DNA of 64,000 nt from Diplonema papillatum (GCA_030068145.1 JAPJBO010000949.1:22235-86234); one strand, 5' to 3'; shown: positions 32,524 through 42,715, counted from the first letter of the stretch. The notes: generated from the letters alone by a model not told the origin. Translations and numbers: made by a program.

Positions 32524-32727
32524 TAGCACCTGCTTTGTAGGAAATGCTTGAGGAGACTGCCAGTTGCGATAGACCAAAGGAGGTAAATGTGCTGTAGCCC
32601 ACGAAACACAGGTGAATCTGGGTTTAGTGGCGGGCGTAAGCGTTCAACAAAAAGCGCCGAAGCAGCGCGATAGGTCGGATGCGGTGAGCTGGGTGAAGAG
32701 GGTGATCGGGACTGATGTCCGATTTCT
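32524..32727 (+). repeat. Dispersed repeat D, copy 2
   Basis: Near-identical to 4165-4367 from GTAGCACCTGCTTTGTAGG to GGGACTGATGTCC, with scattered substitutions and small gaps. Confidence 0.8.
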
Positions 32728-32732
32728 GCTTC

Positions 32733-32820
32733 CCTGGAGACAGTATTTGTTACAGCTAAAAAGAACGTTGACAGCGGTTTAACCAGAACACATGTAGGTT
32801 AAATCACACAAACAAAAAGT
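32733..32820 (+). repeat. Dispersed repeat G, copy 1
   Basis: CTGGAGACAGTATTTGTTAC, AAAAAGAACGTTG.CAGCGG and TTTAACC, then a stretch ending CACAAACAAAAAG. The other two copies, at 43691-43775 and 47298-47385, flank the tyrosine-recombinase retroelement. Confidence 0.8.
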
Positions 32821-32847
32821 TTCAAGCGAACTTTCACTCTAAAAACA

Positions 32848-33010
32848 ATCTTGCGGGTCGCCCTTCAATGTATTGTGCAGGCTACGAAGACGTAGGCAGC
32901 GTGTTTTGGTGGTTGATCAGAATTCCTTACCTGAAAATACACAGGGTAAATACAAGTGGAAACCCGATCAACCGGCACGCACAAACAAAACGAAGCGCCT
33001 GTCTTTTTTG
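32848..33010 (+). repeat. Dispersed repeat M, copy 1
   Basis: Shared blocks CTTCAATGTATTGTG, GGCAGCGTGTTTTGGTGGTT and GATCAGAATTCCTTACC. Other copies at 42541-42715 and 59125-59228; the last lies in the first intron of the truncated aldolase copy. Confidence 0.8.
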
Positions 33011-33139
33011 GTCGGAATCCTGGTGTGGCATGATAACCCATAAAAGCCGCCTTCTGCTTCACTTCTCTCACGGGGAAGAGGGAAGGGTTGGTCGGAAATA
33101 ACGGCGGTGCTGGCTTCGTCGGTATGGAACCCCGAGCTG

Positions 33140-34235
33140 TGGATGCGGGAGGAGAATTGTTCTCCGACGGTGTCCTTTCCGGACAAGGCCGCACCTTTTG
33201 GCCAAGAGCCTATTAGTAGCGCCAATTAAAAGCGAACAACCGTACAAGCTAGGAAGGCTGCTCGAAAATATCGGCGATTGGAGCATGGGCTTCATGGATA
33301 CCCAAGTTGCAGATGTGGGGGAAGGACTGTTCTCCGACGGTGTCCTTTCCGGACAAGGCCGCACCTTTTGGCCGAGAGCCTATTAGTAGCGCCAATTAAA
33401 AGCGAACAACCGTACAAGCTAGGAAGGTTGCTCGAAAATATCGGCGTATTGGAGCATGGGCTTCATGGATACCCAAGTTGCAGATGCGGGGGAAGGACTG
33501 TTCTCCGACGGTGTCCTTTCCGGACAAGGCCGCACCTTTTGGCCAAGAGCCTATTAGTAGGGCCAATTAAAAGCGAACAACCGTACAAGCTAGGAAGGCT
33601 GCTCGAAAATATCGGCGATTGGAGCATGGGCTTCATGGATACCCAAGTTGCAGATGCGGGGGAAGGACTGTTCTCCGACGGTGTCCTTTCCGGACAAGGC
33701 CGCACCTTTTGGCCGAGAGCCTATTAGTAGCGCCAATTAAAAGCGAACAACCGTACAAGCTAGGAAGGTTGCTCGAAAATATCGGCGTATTGGAGCATGG
33801 GCTTCATGGATACCCAAGTTGCAGATGCGGGGGAAGGACTGTTCTCCGACGGTGTCCTTTCCGGACAAGGCCGCACCTTTTGGCCGAGAGCCTATTAGTA
33901 GCGCCAATTAAAAGCGAACAACTGTACAAGCTAGGAAGGTTGCTCGAAAATATCGGCGTATTGGGGTGCTTCATGGATACCCAAGTTGCAGATGCGGGGG
34001 AAGGACTGTTCTCCGACGGTGTCTTTCCGGACACGGCCGCACCTTTTGGCCAAGAGCCTATTAGTAGGGCCAATTAAAAGCGAACAACCGTACAAGCTAG
34101 GAAGGTTGCTCGAAAATATCGGCGTATTGGGGTATGGGCTTCATGGATACCCAACTTGCAGATGCGGGGGGAAGCACTGTTCTCCGACGGTGTCCTTTCC
34201 GGACACGGCCGCACCTTTTGGCCGAGAGCCCTGTT
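33140..34235 (+). repeat. 170 bp satellite, about six units
   Basis: Unit starts (GCCAATTAAAAGCGAAC) at 33221, 33391, 33562, 33732, 33903 and 34069, giving periods of 170, 171, 170, 171 and 166. Variants alternate between neighbouring units (CGGCGATTGG versus CGGCGTATTGG), which suggests amplification as dimers. A diverged inverted unit lies at 41700-41885. Open frames across the array follow the repeat and are not considered genes. Confidence 0.9.
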
Positions 34236-34423
34236 CCGAGGTCTCGAAGCCTTTCGGAAGCCACATTCGAAAGACTTTGTGACATTTCTTGCAAATCCTG
34301 CCACAGCCGGCCCCTGGGGCCAGTCAAAAACCTGGGGCTAGGGGAAGTCGGCAAACTGGATCCGTAGCTTCGAGAAAAGGATTGGCTCTGAGGACACATG
34401 CGGGATTGTCAGTGCGGGTTTAG

Positions 34424-34760
34424 GTCACATCCGCGGCTTCTCCGAATCCGGGCAGACACACAGCGTCTGTGATGTCCGAACAAGATCTGATTGGAGCAGG
34501 GGTGGCACGGACCGAAGTGTTCGGGTCGCAGGAACAGTTTCCGAGACTACTTCCGGGAACACCAGACCACTGGCACATCTGCGGCTTCTCCGAATCCGGG
34601 CACTGGGTGCTGAGACACAGCGTCCGCGATGTCCGAACAAGATCTGATTGGAGCAGAGGTGGCACGGATCGAACGTGTTCGGGTCACAGGAACACTTTCC
34701 GAGACTACTTCCGGGAACACCAGGCCACTGGCACATCTGCGGCTTCTCCGAATCCCTGTG
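34424..34760 (+). repeat. Tandem duplication of ~150 bp
   Basis: Just over two units, with GCGGCTTCTCCGAATCC at about 34430, 34580 and 34737. GATGTCCGAACAAGATCTGA and GAGACTACTTCCGGGAACAC each occur twice. Confidence 0.85.
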
Positions 34761-35144
34761 AGTGGCGCTGTCGGGTGCTACCCGCGGCTCCCGATTTCTT
34801 CCAGGCCTTCTTGCAGGCGGTGCCCGCAATGACGGCGCTTGCTACTAGCCCCATCTGCAGGAGGAGACAGCAACACACAACACAAACACCTGGGTGGGAG
34901 AGTAATTAAACTATAAAACACATATAGCACACACCACCCCTGCTGCTGTTTGCGCCCGGATCGCCGCCGCCTAGGCGGCCGCCCCTGCGACGAGCGTTTG
35001 TTTGCAAAAGAAATCGCAACACAACTATCCTGGCGAGAAGGAGCGAAGCACCCTCTGGGTGGGCTCGTCTGGCACGAGCAGTCGCCGGGGGAAAAGCAAG
35101 AAGAGGAAGCTCCCCGGTGGTTTCGCATGTAGGAAGTGCGGAAG

Positions 35145-37457
35145 ATGGAGTCGCTGACCTCGGAGGACAGCGTTCTACTCGTCGGCGATGGGAATTTCAC
35201 CTTCGCCCGGGCTCTGCAGAAGCGTTTCAAGCTGCGCGACATCGTCGCGTCGGACTTGAAGGCTGTAGAAACCAATCGGAAAGCCAGCAGCAAGGTGCTG
35301 GAGCAGTTGCGCGCCCTCGGCGTGGTCGTCCTGCACGGCTTCGACGCCACGTCGCATTCCGCCTACAAAAGGGTCCCGTTTCACCCGACGGTCATCGTCT
35401 TCAACTTCCCGCACACGGGCGTCAATCAAACCTCACGCCCGCACGAAGCCTGCAAAGCCAACCGCGAACTCGTATCGCGCTTCTTCGCAGCCGTGCCCTA
35501 CCGGTGGCGAGGTGCCACCCGCATCTTGGTGACGGTGAAGGGCGGACAGCATTACGACTCGTGGGAAGTTGACACCCGAGGGGACCCCGCCGGGTGGCTG
35601 TGCGAGGAAAGCAGCCCGTTTGACAGCGACCTCTGGCAGTCTCGCGGCTATCGACACACGGCCACGACGAGCACGTACCATGTCGACATAAGCTCCGGAA
35701 GTACCTACAGCTTCAAACACCAAGAAGCTCGCGCAGCATTGTGTACGACGGCCTACTTACCCTACCTCATCAAGCAAACCGTCACGCCCAAAAAACCGCT
35801 GATGCTCCCCGCGCCAGCTTCGGATGAGGAAGGCGAAGACCCGACGACCCCTACCTCCCGTAGCATATCCGTCAAAACGTGCTCCCCGGCTGGCGCCAAG
35901 CATCCCGACGCGCGCGCGGCATTCACCCGCCTCCCCGTGCAAACCGTCACGCCCAAAAAACCGCTGATGCTCCCCTTGCCAGCTTCGGATGAGGAAGTCG
36001 AAGACCCCATGACCCCTACCTTCCGTAGCATATCAGTCAAGATGTGCTCCCCGGCTGCCTGCGGCGCCAAGCATCCCGACGTGCGCGCGGCATTCCCCGC
36101 GACGACGCGCCTCCCCGTGCAAACCGCCACCGCCACAAAGCCGGTGATGCAGCCCGTGTCGGCATCCGGCAGCACCGGGGGGGTGCCCATTCACTGTAAG
36201 ACGCCACGCGGTGCCGACCCCCCGGATGATTCGGCCAAAGGCGCCGCGAAGCCGAAAAAGTGTGCGAGTGGCCAGGCGCCGCCGAAGATTCGTCGCGAAG
36301 CCCCAACCGACGGCACCGCAGGTGCTTCCGTCGAGGTCGCCAACAACCGTCGGCACCAACCTGAGGACTTGGCTTCACTCGAGCGTGTCTGTTCTGTTCG
36401 AGATCGCACTTACCTCCTGTCACCTGTAGTGCCTTCACCTCTGGTGCTTCAACTGCCTCAACGCACCAATAACGGTGTCAGCGGCACTTCCGGCTTGGCT
36501 TCACTCGAGCGTGTCTGTTCTGTTCGAGGTCGCACTTACTTCCTGTCGCCTGTGGTGCTTTCACCTGTGGTGCTTGTGCTTACCAACAACGGTGTCAAGG
36601 GCACTTCCGGTGTGGATGTCGCGCGCATTGCCCAACCCGCAGGTGCTCCCGTCAAGGTCGCCAACAACCGTCGGCACCAACCTGAGGACATGGCTTCACT
36701 CGAGCGTGTCTGCTCTGCTCGAGATCGCACTTGCTTCCCGCCACCTCTGGTGCCTTCGCCTCTGATGCCTCAAGTGCCTCAACGCACCATCAACGGTGTC
36801 AAGGGCACTTCCGGTTTGGATGTCTCGCGCTTTGCCCAACCCGCAGGTGGCAATGGGCCCGATGCTTCGCTGGCGGAGGAACCGAAATGTAGTCCGCACA
36901 GTTCTGCGGAAAGCGAGCGCACAGCGTTGTGGCGTAGCCGTGTGGTGAATCACGCGTCCGGTCCCACCGAAGTGTGCCCAGAGAGCGCCCTAGCCAACCG
37001 GCGGGACTTTGCCGAAGAGCTTGCTCGCATTGGCCGAGCCAATGCGAGCAAGCTCAGCCCACCTGGCATTGTTTGCGCGAGCGTTGTGCCTCTGCTGCCT
37101 CGGCTGCCTCAAAGCATCAACGAAAGAGTCGATTGCACTTCCGGCAGTGATGCTTTGCGCGGCAATGTGCCCGATGCTTCGCTGGCCGGGGTAGCTGCAG
37201 GTAGTCCAGGCACATTTCCAGAAGACGAACGCACAGCGTTGCCTGGCCATGTGGTGAATCACGCGTCTGATTGTCCCACCGCAGTGTGCCCAGAGAGCGC
37301 CTTCGCCAACCACACAGCCGCGGCACCCTGCGGCGTTCCTGTGGGAAGGAGGTTCGATCCGGATGAATTTCGTGAAGAGAACGAGCAGTGCAGCTTATTT
37401 TGCGTTGCCTTTTCGAGCCTTTTGTCGCTTCTTCCCTCCAGCCTGCGGAGCGCGTAG
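35145..37457 (+). CDS. DUF2431 / BMT5-like methyltransferase-family protein 2, long repetitive tail
   Basis: 770 codons from ATGGAGTCGCTG. The frame is open nine bases further upstream but with no other ATG. The domain occupies residues about 1-195: SAM motif VLLVGDGNFTFARAL, VASDLKAVE, VVLHGFDATSH, VIVFNFPHTG and LVTVKGGQHYDSWEV. Bases 35341-35604 are identical to gene 1. The tail of about 570 residues has two sets of internal repeats: QTVTPKKPLMLP units of 55-60 residues (about 209-325) and LASLERVCSVRDRTY units (about 405-560). It ends EENEQCSLFCVAFSS, which aligns with the C-terminus of gene 1, so that end may be functional. An rRNA methyltransferase role is inferred from the family; the tail is of unknown use. 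Confidence 0.85.
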   Translation: MESLTSEDSVLLVGDGNFTFARALQKRFKLRDIVASDLKAVETNRKASSKVLEQLRALGVVVLHGFDATSHSAYKRVPFHPTVIVFNFPHTGVNQTSRPHEACKANRELVSRFFAAVPYRWRGATRILVTVKGGQHYDSWEVDTRGDPAGWLCEESSPFDSDLWQSRGYRHTATTSTYHVDISSGSTYSFKHQEARAALCTTAYLPYLIKQTVTPKKPLMLPAPASDEEGEDPTTPTSRSISVKTCSPAGAKHPDARAAFTRLPVQTVTPKKPLMLPLPASDEEVEDPMTPTFRSISVKMCSPAACGAKHPDVRAAFPATTRLPVQTATATKPVMQPVSASGSTGGVPIHCKTPRGADPPDDSAKGAAKPKKCASGQAPPKIRREAPTDGTAGASVEVANNRRHQPEDLASLERVCSVRDRTYLLSPVVPSPLVLQLPQRTNNGVSGTSGLASLERVCSVRGRTYFLSPVVLSPVVLVLTNNGVKGTSGVDVARIAQPAGAPVKVANNRRHQPEDMASLERVCSARDRTCFPPPLVPSPLMPQVPQRTINGVKGTSGLDVSRFAQPAGGNGPDASLAEEPKCSPHSSAESERTALWRSRVVNHASGPTEVCPESALANRRDFAEELARIGRANASKLSPPGIVCASVVPLLPRLPQSINERVDCTSGSDALRGNVPDASLAGVAAGSPGTFPEDERTALPGHVVNHASDCPTAVCPESAFANHTAAAPCGVPVGRRFDPDEFREENEQCSLFCVAFSSLLSLLPSSLRSA

Positions 37458-37506
37458 TTGGGCGCGAGGGTAGTCCCTTCCCCCTGGGAATTCACCTGTG
37501 CTCTGG

Positions 37507-37640
37507 TAGCGCGGGTCCTGGCTGTGGCGAGCTACGAGCAGCCTGACAAACCAGACTCACGCTGTCCTGTCTGCAGACACTCAGGTTCCGCGCTGATGAT
37601 GGTCCGCCTCATGTGTCCGTGGCTTAAAGGACCGAGGAGT
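37507..37640 (+). repeat. Dispersed repeat E, copy 3 (partial)
   Basis: From TCCTGGCTGTGGCGAGCTAC to GTGGCTTAAAGGACCG. It starts about 50 bases after the stop codon of DUF2431 gene 2. Confidence 0.8.
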
Positions 37641-37782
37641 ACGGACTTGCCACGAAGGTTGCACACCCTTCTCTCCCGGACCCCCTTCCCCGGTGTTTTT
37701 TCCAACGTTTGCGATTCCCGCCCTCCCCCGACAATTCCTACCATCCCCACGCCCTCTAGCCCATTGTTTTTACATCAGCGCC

Positions 37783-37975
37783 AGCTTGGAAGGAAATGCT
37801 CGACGAAGCTACAAGACAAAGAACCGAAGGGGTCTGTAACTACCGAACACGTGTTGAACAGACGCGAGGTCATGCGGGTCTATCCCTACACGCAAAGACA
37901 CACAAACACAAGACAGGGAAAAAGTCCGAGTGAAAAAACAACACACGGTGGTGTAAGTGAAGAACACATCAGATG
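37783..37975 (+). repeat. Dispersed repeat N, copy 1
   Basis: Shares GGAAATGCTCGACGA, GACAAAGAAC, GTGTTGAACAGACG and ACACGGTGGTGTAAG with 58948-59112. Confidence 0.75.
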
Positions 37976-39556
37976 GTGTTTGTGTTGTATTTGCCCCTCT
38001 ACCCTGTAACAACTCACCTGCCGAATGCACCGGTCCCGAAAATGGATGATGCTCAAGCGATCCACCCATAGTTGGCCGCGTACTGGTATCACAAAGCCAG
38101 GCGTGCGTAGGAGTGCGTGGTCCACGCCGCGAAGTCGTTGGCGTGAGCCTCGATGCAGAAGAGCGTGGATGAGTGCAGATCTTGGTTGTAGTAGCGAATA
38201 TTCAATGGAGAACATTGAAGGCCGAAGTGGAGAAGGTTTCCCCTATATTTTCCCCCATTCATTCGGAGTCGAAGCAGCTACGCCCAGTATTTCTTTCGTT
38301 AGTCGCAGGAACTGAACCGCCCGAGTATGTTATTCCATGTACGTACACAGTGGCGTTTGGAATTACAACCCTACGTTTGGTGATAAAACGTGGTTCACCG
38401 TGGCACCGCCCCGTGATGAACAGCGGCAGGCAATTTTGCAGTTCCAGGAGATAAGGTTGAACAGGATTATTCATTGCCCCGGTTGCCGTGTCTGCAAACC
38501 GCTTCCTTTCTTCCTTCCGATGGGTTTCGGCGCCCGTCTCTGCGCCTGGGTACACCGGTGTCGTGGCGAGGATGCTTGTTTCGTTCCAAAGCAGGGATCG
38601 TTTTCTCACAGCGCGAATCGAAACGAGAGACCTCTCGCGCTGCAGGTCGAGTCAAAGGATGCAGGGAGGATGGCAAAGAGAGATGGTCCCTGCACTCTAA
38701 CTCGTGTCCCTTTCTCTCTTGTTTCAACTTTGGCAAGTTGTCGACACCTAACGAGTGAAAGCATCCATCAAAACTATGCATTTCTTTTCGTTCCGAACCC
38801 CCAGACACAGACCGCCCTCCGCACTTCTTCTCTTGGTACCAAAGTCGCCAAGGTGGCAACAGCTTCGAATTTCAATCCGACACCCGCTGGCTAGGTTAGC
38901 GCTGAAAACCGTCCGGCTCTCGTTTGTCGTACCTGCCCCCCCCACCCGGGTGTGGGGTCATCACTTGATCATTTCCTTCATGTTGATGATCATGTTTCAT
39001 AACGCTAGCAACTCGTGCACAATGTACACCACGTTAACTATATAGGCCTGTAAATGAAGAGACCGGACAGTATGGCGAACCTGGGCTGGCAATTCCAAAC
39101 AACCGGTCAAGAATCTCGCAAACGTGCGAACTCGAAAGCCCACCAGCCTCATCTTCTTGATACCTCACGTCTCAGTATTCATCTCACTGCAGCGTTGCTC
39201 TCCTTTGTCCTTCATGCTTCTCGCCGAGTCGCGGGTGGTGAATTCTTATTGGCCGTTGCCGACGAGCTTCTGCCCGTCTGTCGATCCGATGGGAAACTCG
39301 GCGGTCTTGACGCCAATCCACCCACCAAATGCGTGCGTCTCAACGTGGTTCCACCGCTCGTAGTGCTGCTGCTGTTGAAAAAAAACTCGTCGTCGGACGC
39401 AAAGCTCAGGTTGCGAAGCAGCCCAGTTTTGCTGGGTATCCGCCACAATGCTGGGGGAGACCCCCGTCGAGTTTGCAAGGAATGAGCTCGCTCTTCGCAG
39501 ATCAACCCGCCCTTTCCTCCCGACAAGTCAAGGGTGTGGGCCCCCACCGTCCAGGT

Positions 39557-39666
39557 GGGCTAGGCTTTGAGTTCTTTAAAGTGCAAGTGCCATCAAGGCA
39601 GGCGAGCACTAGGGCTAGACTTTGAGTTCTTTAACGTGCAAGTGCCATCAAGGCAGGCGAGCACTA
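39557..39666 (+). repeat. 55 bp tandem duplication
   Basis: Two units beginning GGGCTAG, each containing TTTGAGTTCTTTAA.GTGCA and ending GGCGAGCACTA. A third GGGCTAGGCG starts at 39667 and then diverges. Confidence 0.85.
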
Positions 39667-39889
39667 GGGCTAGGCGAGTTCGGGGTGGCTCCCTGTGAGG
39701 GACAGGGACGGGGTTAGTCACGCCTTAGCAGTCCCAGGGCCTCTCTCCCCACCCACCTGTATGTGTTCTCGTGGTCACCGCTACCGTCACATCAAAACAA
39801 GTCAAAGGATGTGGCACGTGACCGCGGGAGCGGAAGTTGCACCGGGAACCGAGGCAACGAGGTCCCCCGCGTGTATCGGTCCGCCAGCT

Positions 39890-40045
39890 GTCCGCCGGGT
39901 AGCCAGGGCCACATTCATTGCGAATGTGTTCGTGGTGTCGGTCGCAGGAGTCGTTTTTTGGCTAGCCAAAGTGGGTAGAAGAGTGAAAAAGTACGTACAG
40001 CAGTGAGCAGAGAAGAGAACGAGTGTAGCATAATGGAGGTAGCAC
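39890..40045 (+). repeat. Dispersed repeat O, copy 3
   Basis: Shares CACATTCATT.CG, TCGTGGTGTCGGTCGCA and GCTAGCCAAAG with 8877-8990, and GTACGTACAGCAGTGAG with 18480-18690. It leads directly into the 54 bp array before DUF2431 gene 3. Confidence 0.7.
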
Positions 40046-40293
40046 AAACTACCAGACCACCGCAAAATCCTTCCTTGTCTTTCCTTTACGAGGTAACACA
40101 AACTACCAGACCACCGCAAAATCCTTCCTTGTCTTTCCTTTACGAGGTAGCACAAACTAGCAGACCACCGCAAAATCCTTCCTTGTCTTTCCTTTACGAG
40201 GTAGCACAAACTAGCAGACCACCGCAAAGTCCTTCCTTGCCTTTCCTTTACGAGGTAGCACAAACTACCAGACCACCGCAAAATCCTTCCTAA
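40037..40293 (+). repeat. 54 bp tandem array just upstream of DUF2431 gene 3
   Basis: AGGTAGCACAAACT or its variants at 40037, 40091, 40145, 40199 and 40253, an exact period of 54. As 54 is 18 codons, one frame reads EVAQTTRPPQNPSLSFLY repeatedly. It ends 67 bases before the gene 3 start, so it lies in that gene's leader or promoter. It could be a short upstream peptide or simply a minisatellite. Confidence 0.9.
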
Positions 40294-40359
40294 ACCAGCA
40301 CCAACAACAACGACCCCTCCCCAGAAGAAGTCGTCGTTCCACTTCGACCGACAGAGAAC

Positions 40360-40980
40360 ATGGAGCACACGCTAACTTCCGAAGACCGCATCCTGGTCGT
40401 CGGCGACGGCAACTACAGCTTCACGTTGGCCCTGGCCCGGAAGCTCGCGAACCGCGAGAATGTGGTTACTTCGGACGTGAGGCCGTTGCGGCACAGCGTT
40501 ACCCTGCAAGAGTTGCACACTTTGGGCGTGGCCGTTTTGCACGAGTTCGATGTGACGTCGCGTGCTGCCTACGCCCGGGTCCCGTTCATCCCTACGGTTG
40601 TCGTGTTCAACTTCCCGCACACGGGCTACGACCAAATGCGCGACATCAACGCGTCAATTGCATCAAACCGCCGGCTGCTCTCAGACATGTTCGCAGCCAT
40701 CCCCAGCGCTTGGACCGGCGCACGCGTCTTGGTGACCGTGAAGCGAGGGTTTCCCTACGACTTGTGGGAAGTCAAAGCCAGCGGCGTCACCTCTGGGTGG
40801 CGCTGCGTCGACACCACCAGCTTCGACGTGTCCTACTGGCAGAGCCGCGGGTACCGCCACGCAGCAACGCAGACAGCGTTCATCACGATGCACGTCAACA
40901 TCAACCACGCGGTGACCCACGAGTTCAAAAATCCCCATCACCCGGCCCTCCAAACACCAACAGTGCCTTCTACGCCGTAG
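40360..40980 (+). CDS. DUF2431 / BMT5-like methyltransferase-family protein 3 (compact form)
   Basis: 206 codons, essentially the domain alone: SAM motif ILVVGDGNYSFTLAL (residues about 11-25), VVTSDVRPL, VAVLHEFDVTSRAAYA, VVVFNFPHTGYDQ near 85, LVTVKRGFPYDLWEV near 125 and SYWQSRGYRHA near 165. It lacks the long tails of genes 1 and 2. The LVTVK stretch replaces the VTHK-type block I recall for BMT5, as in the other paralogs here. Predicted SAM-dependent RNA uridine methyltransferase from family membership; the substrate is not known. Its leader holds a 54 bp minisatellite, and its 3' flank was copied to 628-790. Confidence 0.87.
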   Translation: MEHTLTSEDRILVVGDGNYSFTLALARKLANRENVVTSDVRPLRHSVTLQELHTLGVAVLHEFDVTSRAAYARVPFIPTVVVFNFPHTGYDQMRDINASIASNRRLLSDMFAAIPSAWTGARVLVTVKRGFPYDLWEVKASGVTSGWRCVDTTSFDVSYWQSRGYRHAATQTAFITMHVNINHAVTHEFKNPHHPALQTPTVPSTP

Positions 40981-41150
40981 CGAGAGCAGCTGCCGTCTTC
41001 CCATCATTTTGGACAAGCAAATATGTAAAGCGGCACCAAGAGTATATCGGGGTATTTCATTGTTGCGACCTTCACCTATTCTACACATCTCGTGTCACTG
41101 CGCGCAGTCGGACTAGAGTCAAACTCAACAGGGTCTTCTTTCCCCGCTGT
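40978..41150 (-). repeat. Gene 3 flank repeat (matches 628-790, inverted)
   Basis: Begins at the stop codon of DUF2431 gene 3 and shares GAGAGCAGCTGCCGTCTTCC-like and GACTAGAGTCAAAC blocks with the inverted copy near the window start. Confidence 0.7.
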
Positions 41151-41699
41151 TCAAGTCCGTTCACCGGTTCACTCGCGCCTTCTTCCAGTACGTACCCACA
41201 ATCTTGCGCATAGCTCCTCCTTAACGTACTCCAGAAGCAGTAGAACGCGTGCTTTTTCGTGTATTTCAGCCATCGAAAAAGGACGAGAAGAAGGACAAGG
41301 GGCAACCCTGGCGGAGGCTGTCGACTTGCGTGTTCTTGGGGTTGGAGACAGCGGAGCACGACCAACCGGCACCGACAAACAACCGGAGCGTCTGTCGGAT
41401 GGATAGGGGGATGCCCTCGGATAGAGAAAGGGATGGTTGTTGGTCTTCCTCTACACCACGTAGTATCGCCTGGGTGACAACTTTCCCTCTACAAGTGAAG
41501 CAAGAGGGGGCCTTTCACGGTTAATTGCTTCTACTGGGAGCATGTGACTCCGTCCAGAAACGACTTAGCCGACGAATTGTTCACCTCCTGCATCCGAGCT
41601 TGGTCTTCCGGGTTGACGAACACTTTGTTTCCGAACAGCCTTTCCTTTTTGAGGGATGAAACAAGAAGTGGGTATTTACGGTTGATTGCCTCTACTCGG

Positions 41700-41885
41700 A
41701 GGCTCTTGGCAAAAGGTGCGGCCTAGTCCGGAAACAGTTGGCCTCCCGCATCTGCAACTTGGGTATCAATGAAGCAAATACCCAAATACGCCGATATTTT
41801 CGAGCAACCTTCCTCGCGAGAGAAGAGAAGCAGGTACGGTTGTTCGCTTTCAATTGGCGCTACTAATAGGCTCTTGGCCAAAAAC
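41700..41885 (-). repeat. Diverged inverted unit of the 170 bp satellite
   Basis: The reverse complement contains AGAGCCTATTAGTAGCGCCA, GCGAACAACCGTAC, AAAATATCGGCGTATTTGG and ACCCAAGTTGCAGATGCGGG in the same order as the array at 33140-34235. Confidence 0.8.
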
Positions 41886-42018
41886 AAGTGCGGCTCTGGC
41901 GGCCGCGTGGTGAGATTGGCCTCATGTCGATGCCAATGCCGGGCTCACGTCATCACAGCGGAGTGGAAGCATGACCTTCTCTCCGTTCACGTTCAGACGA
42001 TGCAATATGTAAAGGCAG

Positions 42019-42156
42019 GCCTTACGTTCAATCAGTACGTTCAGCATGCTGAACGTACTGATTTCAGCACGTTAATTCTTCTCAGTTTCTTTTTGTACAC
42101 ATGCTGAATCAGTACGTGTACACGTGCTGAAATCAGTACGTACGTTATCAGCACGT
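42019..42156 (-). mobile_element. Small hairpin element, copy 2, with a 34 bp perfect palindrome
   Basis: Inverted relative of 7848-7962. The centre at 42030-42063 is a perfect 34 bp palindrome whose half is AATCAGTACGTTCAGCA. Outer blocks ACTGATTTCAGCACGT and ACGTGCTGAAATCAGT can pair as well, so the whole unit folds on itself. Non-coding. Confidence 0.7.
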
Positions 42157-42540
42157 CCTATCTTTTCTGCAGATTCATCTGGGGAATCAACCGCAGTACC
42201 GGGATTCCGGTCGGCAGATCCTGCTGTTGCTTACCACCGCGACACTGAGGAGGCAGAGGCAAAGACATGCAACACTGGCAGGTGAGCCCCCTATGCTCTA
42301 TTTCTTTTTTGCCTGACCCTACGTACTGATTTTCAGAAGGTATTTAGCTCCAAGACAAAAGAGCTGCGGAAGCCCTGTGTAGAGGCGCATCGGCCAAGAT
42401 CATGGTAGGGGGGTGAGATCCACACGAGACCCATTGAGAGACGGAATGGCCGTGTGATGTTTCCAGGGAGTTCTGTTCCTGAAAGTGCCCGAGACGAAGC
42501 GGACCACCGCCGCAGTCTCTCCAGTGTTTTTTTTAGTGCT

Positions 42541-42715
42541 AACAATCTTGCGGGTTGCCCTTCAATGTATTGTGGGCTAAAAAGACGTAGGCAGCGTGTT
42601 TTGGTGGTTGATCAGAATTCCTTACCTGAGTATACACAGGGTAAATACAAATGGGAAGAACGATCAACCGGCACGCACAAACAAAACAAAGCGCCTGTCT
42701 TTTTTGCTCCTTTCC
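42541..42715 (+). repeat. Dispersed repeat M, copy 2
   Basis: Runs from AATCTTGCGGGTTGCCC through TTGATCAGAATTCCTTACC to AAAGCGCCTGTCTTTTTTG, closest to 32848-33010. Confidence 0.8.

Larger units (their letters stand above)
30931..33139. other. Repeat-rich region without recognisable genes
   Basis: Holds repeat I (31473-31530), a GTCTGC hexamer run at about 31647-31678, repeat E (31722-31912), a copied gene-3 leader (31953-32072) ending in a ~32 base C tract, repeat D (32524-32727), repeat G (32733-32820) and repeat M (32848-33010). Little unique sequence is left between them. Confidence 0.6.
37458..40030. other. Intergenic region with dispersed repeats
   Basis: Repeat E fragment (37507-37640), repeat N (37783-37975), a 55 bp tandem pair (39557-39666) and repeat O (39890-40045). 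A frame near 38337-38470 reads NPTFGDKTWFTVAPPRDEQR, which looks peptide-like but has no recognised family. A stretch at 39366-39440 resembles the sequence following the 18S fragment at 57.64 kb. Confidence 0.45.

Noticed and set aside
33140-34235. Repeated open frames across the 170 bp satellite as a repeat protein
   Set aside because: The period is not a constant multiple of three and the frame is lost between units; it is a DNA satellite.
12946-37640. Repeat E as a zinc-finger gene family (CPVCRHSG peptide)
   Set aside because: Only one cysteine pair, variable ends and short frames; the DNA itself is the conserved unit.
39366-39440. Another 18S rRNA fragment
   Set aside because: It resembles the stretch after 57640 but lacks the 530-loop hallmark before it; similarity could come from a shared repeat.
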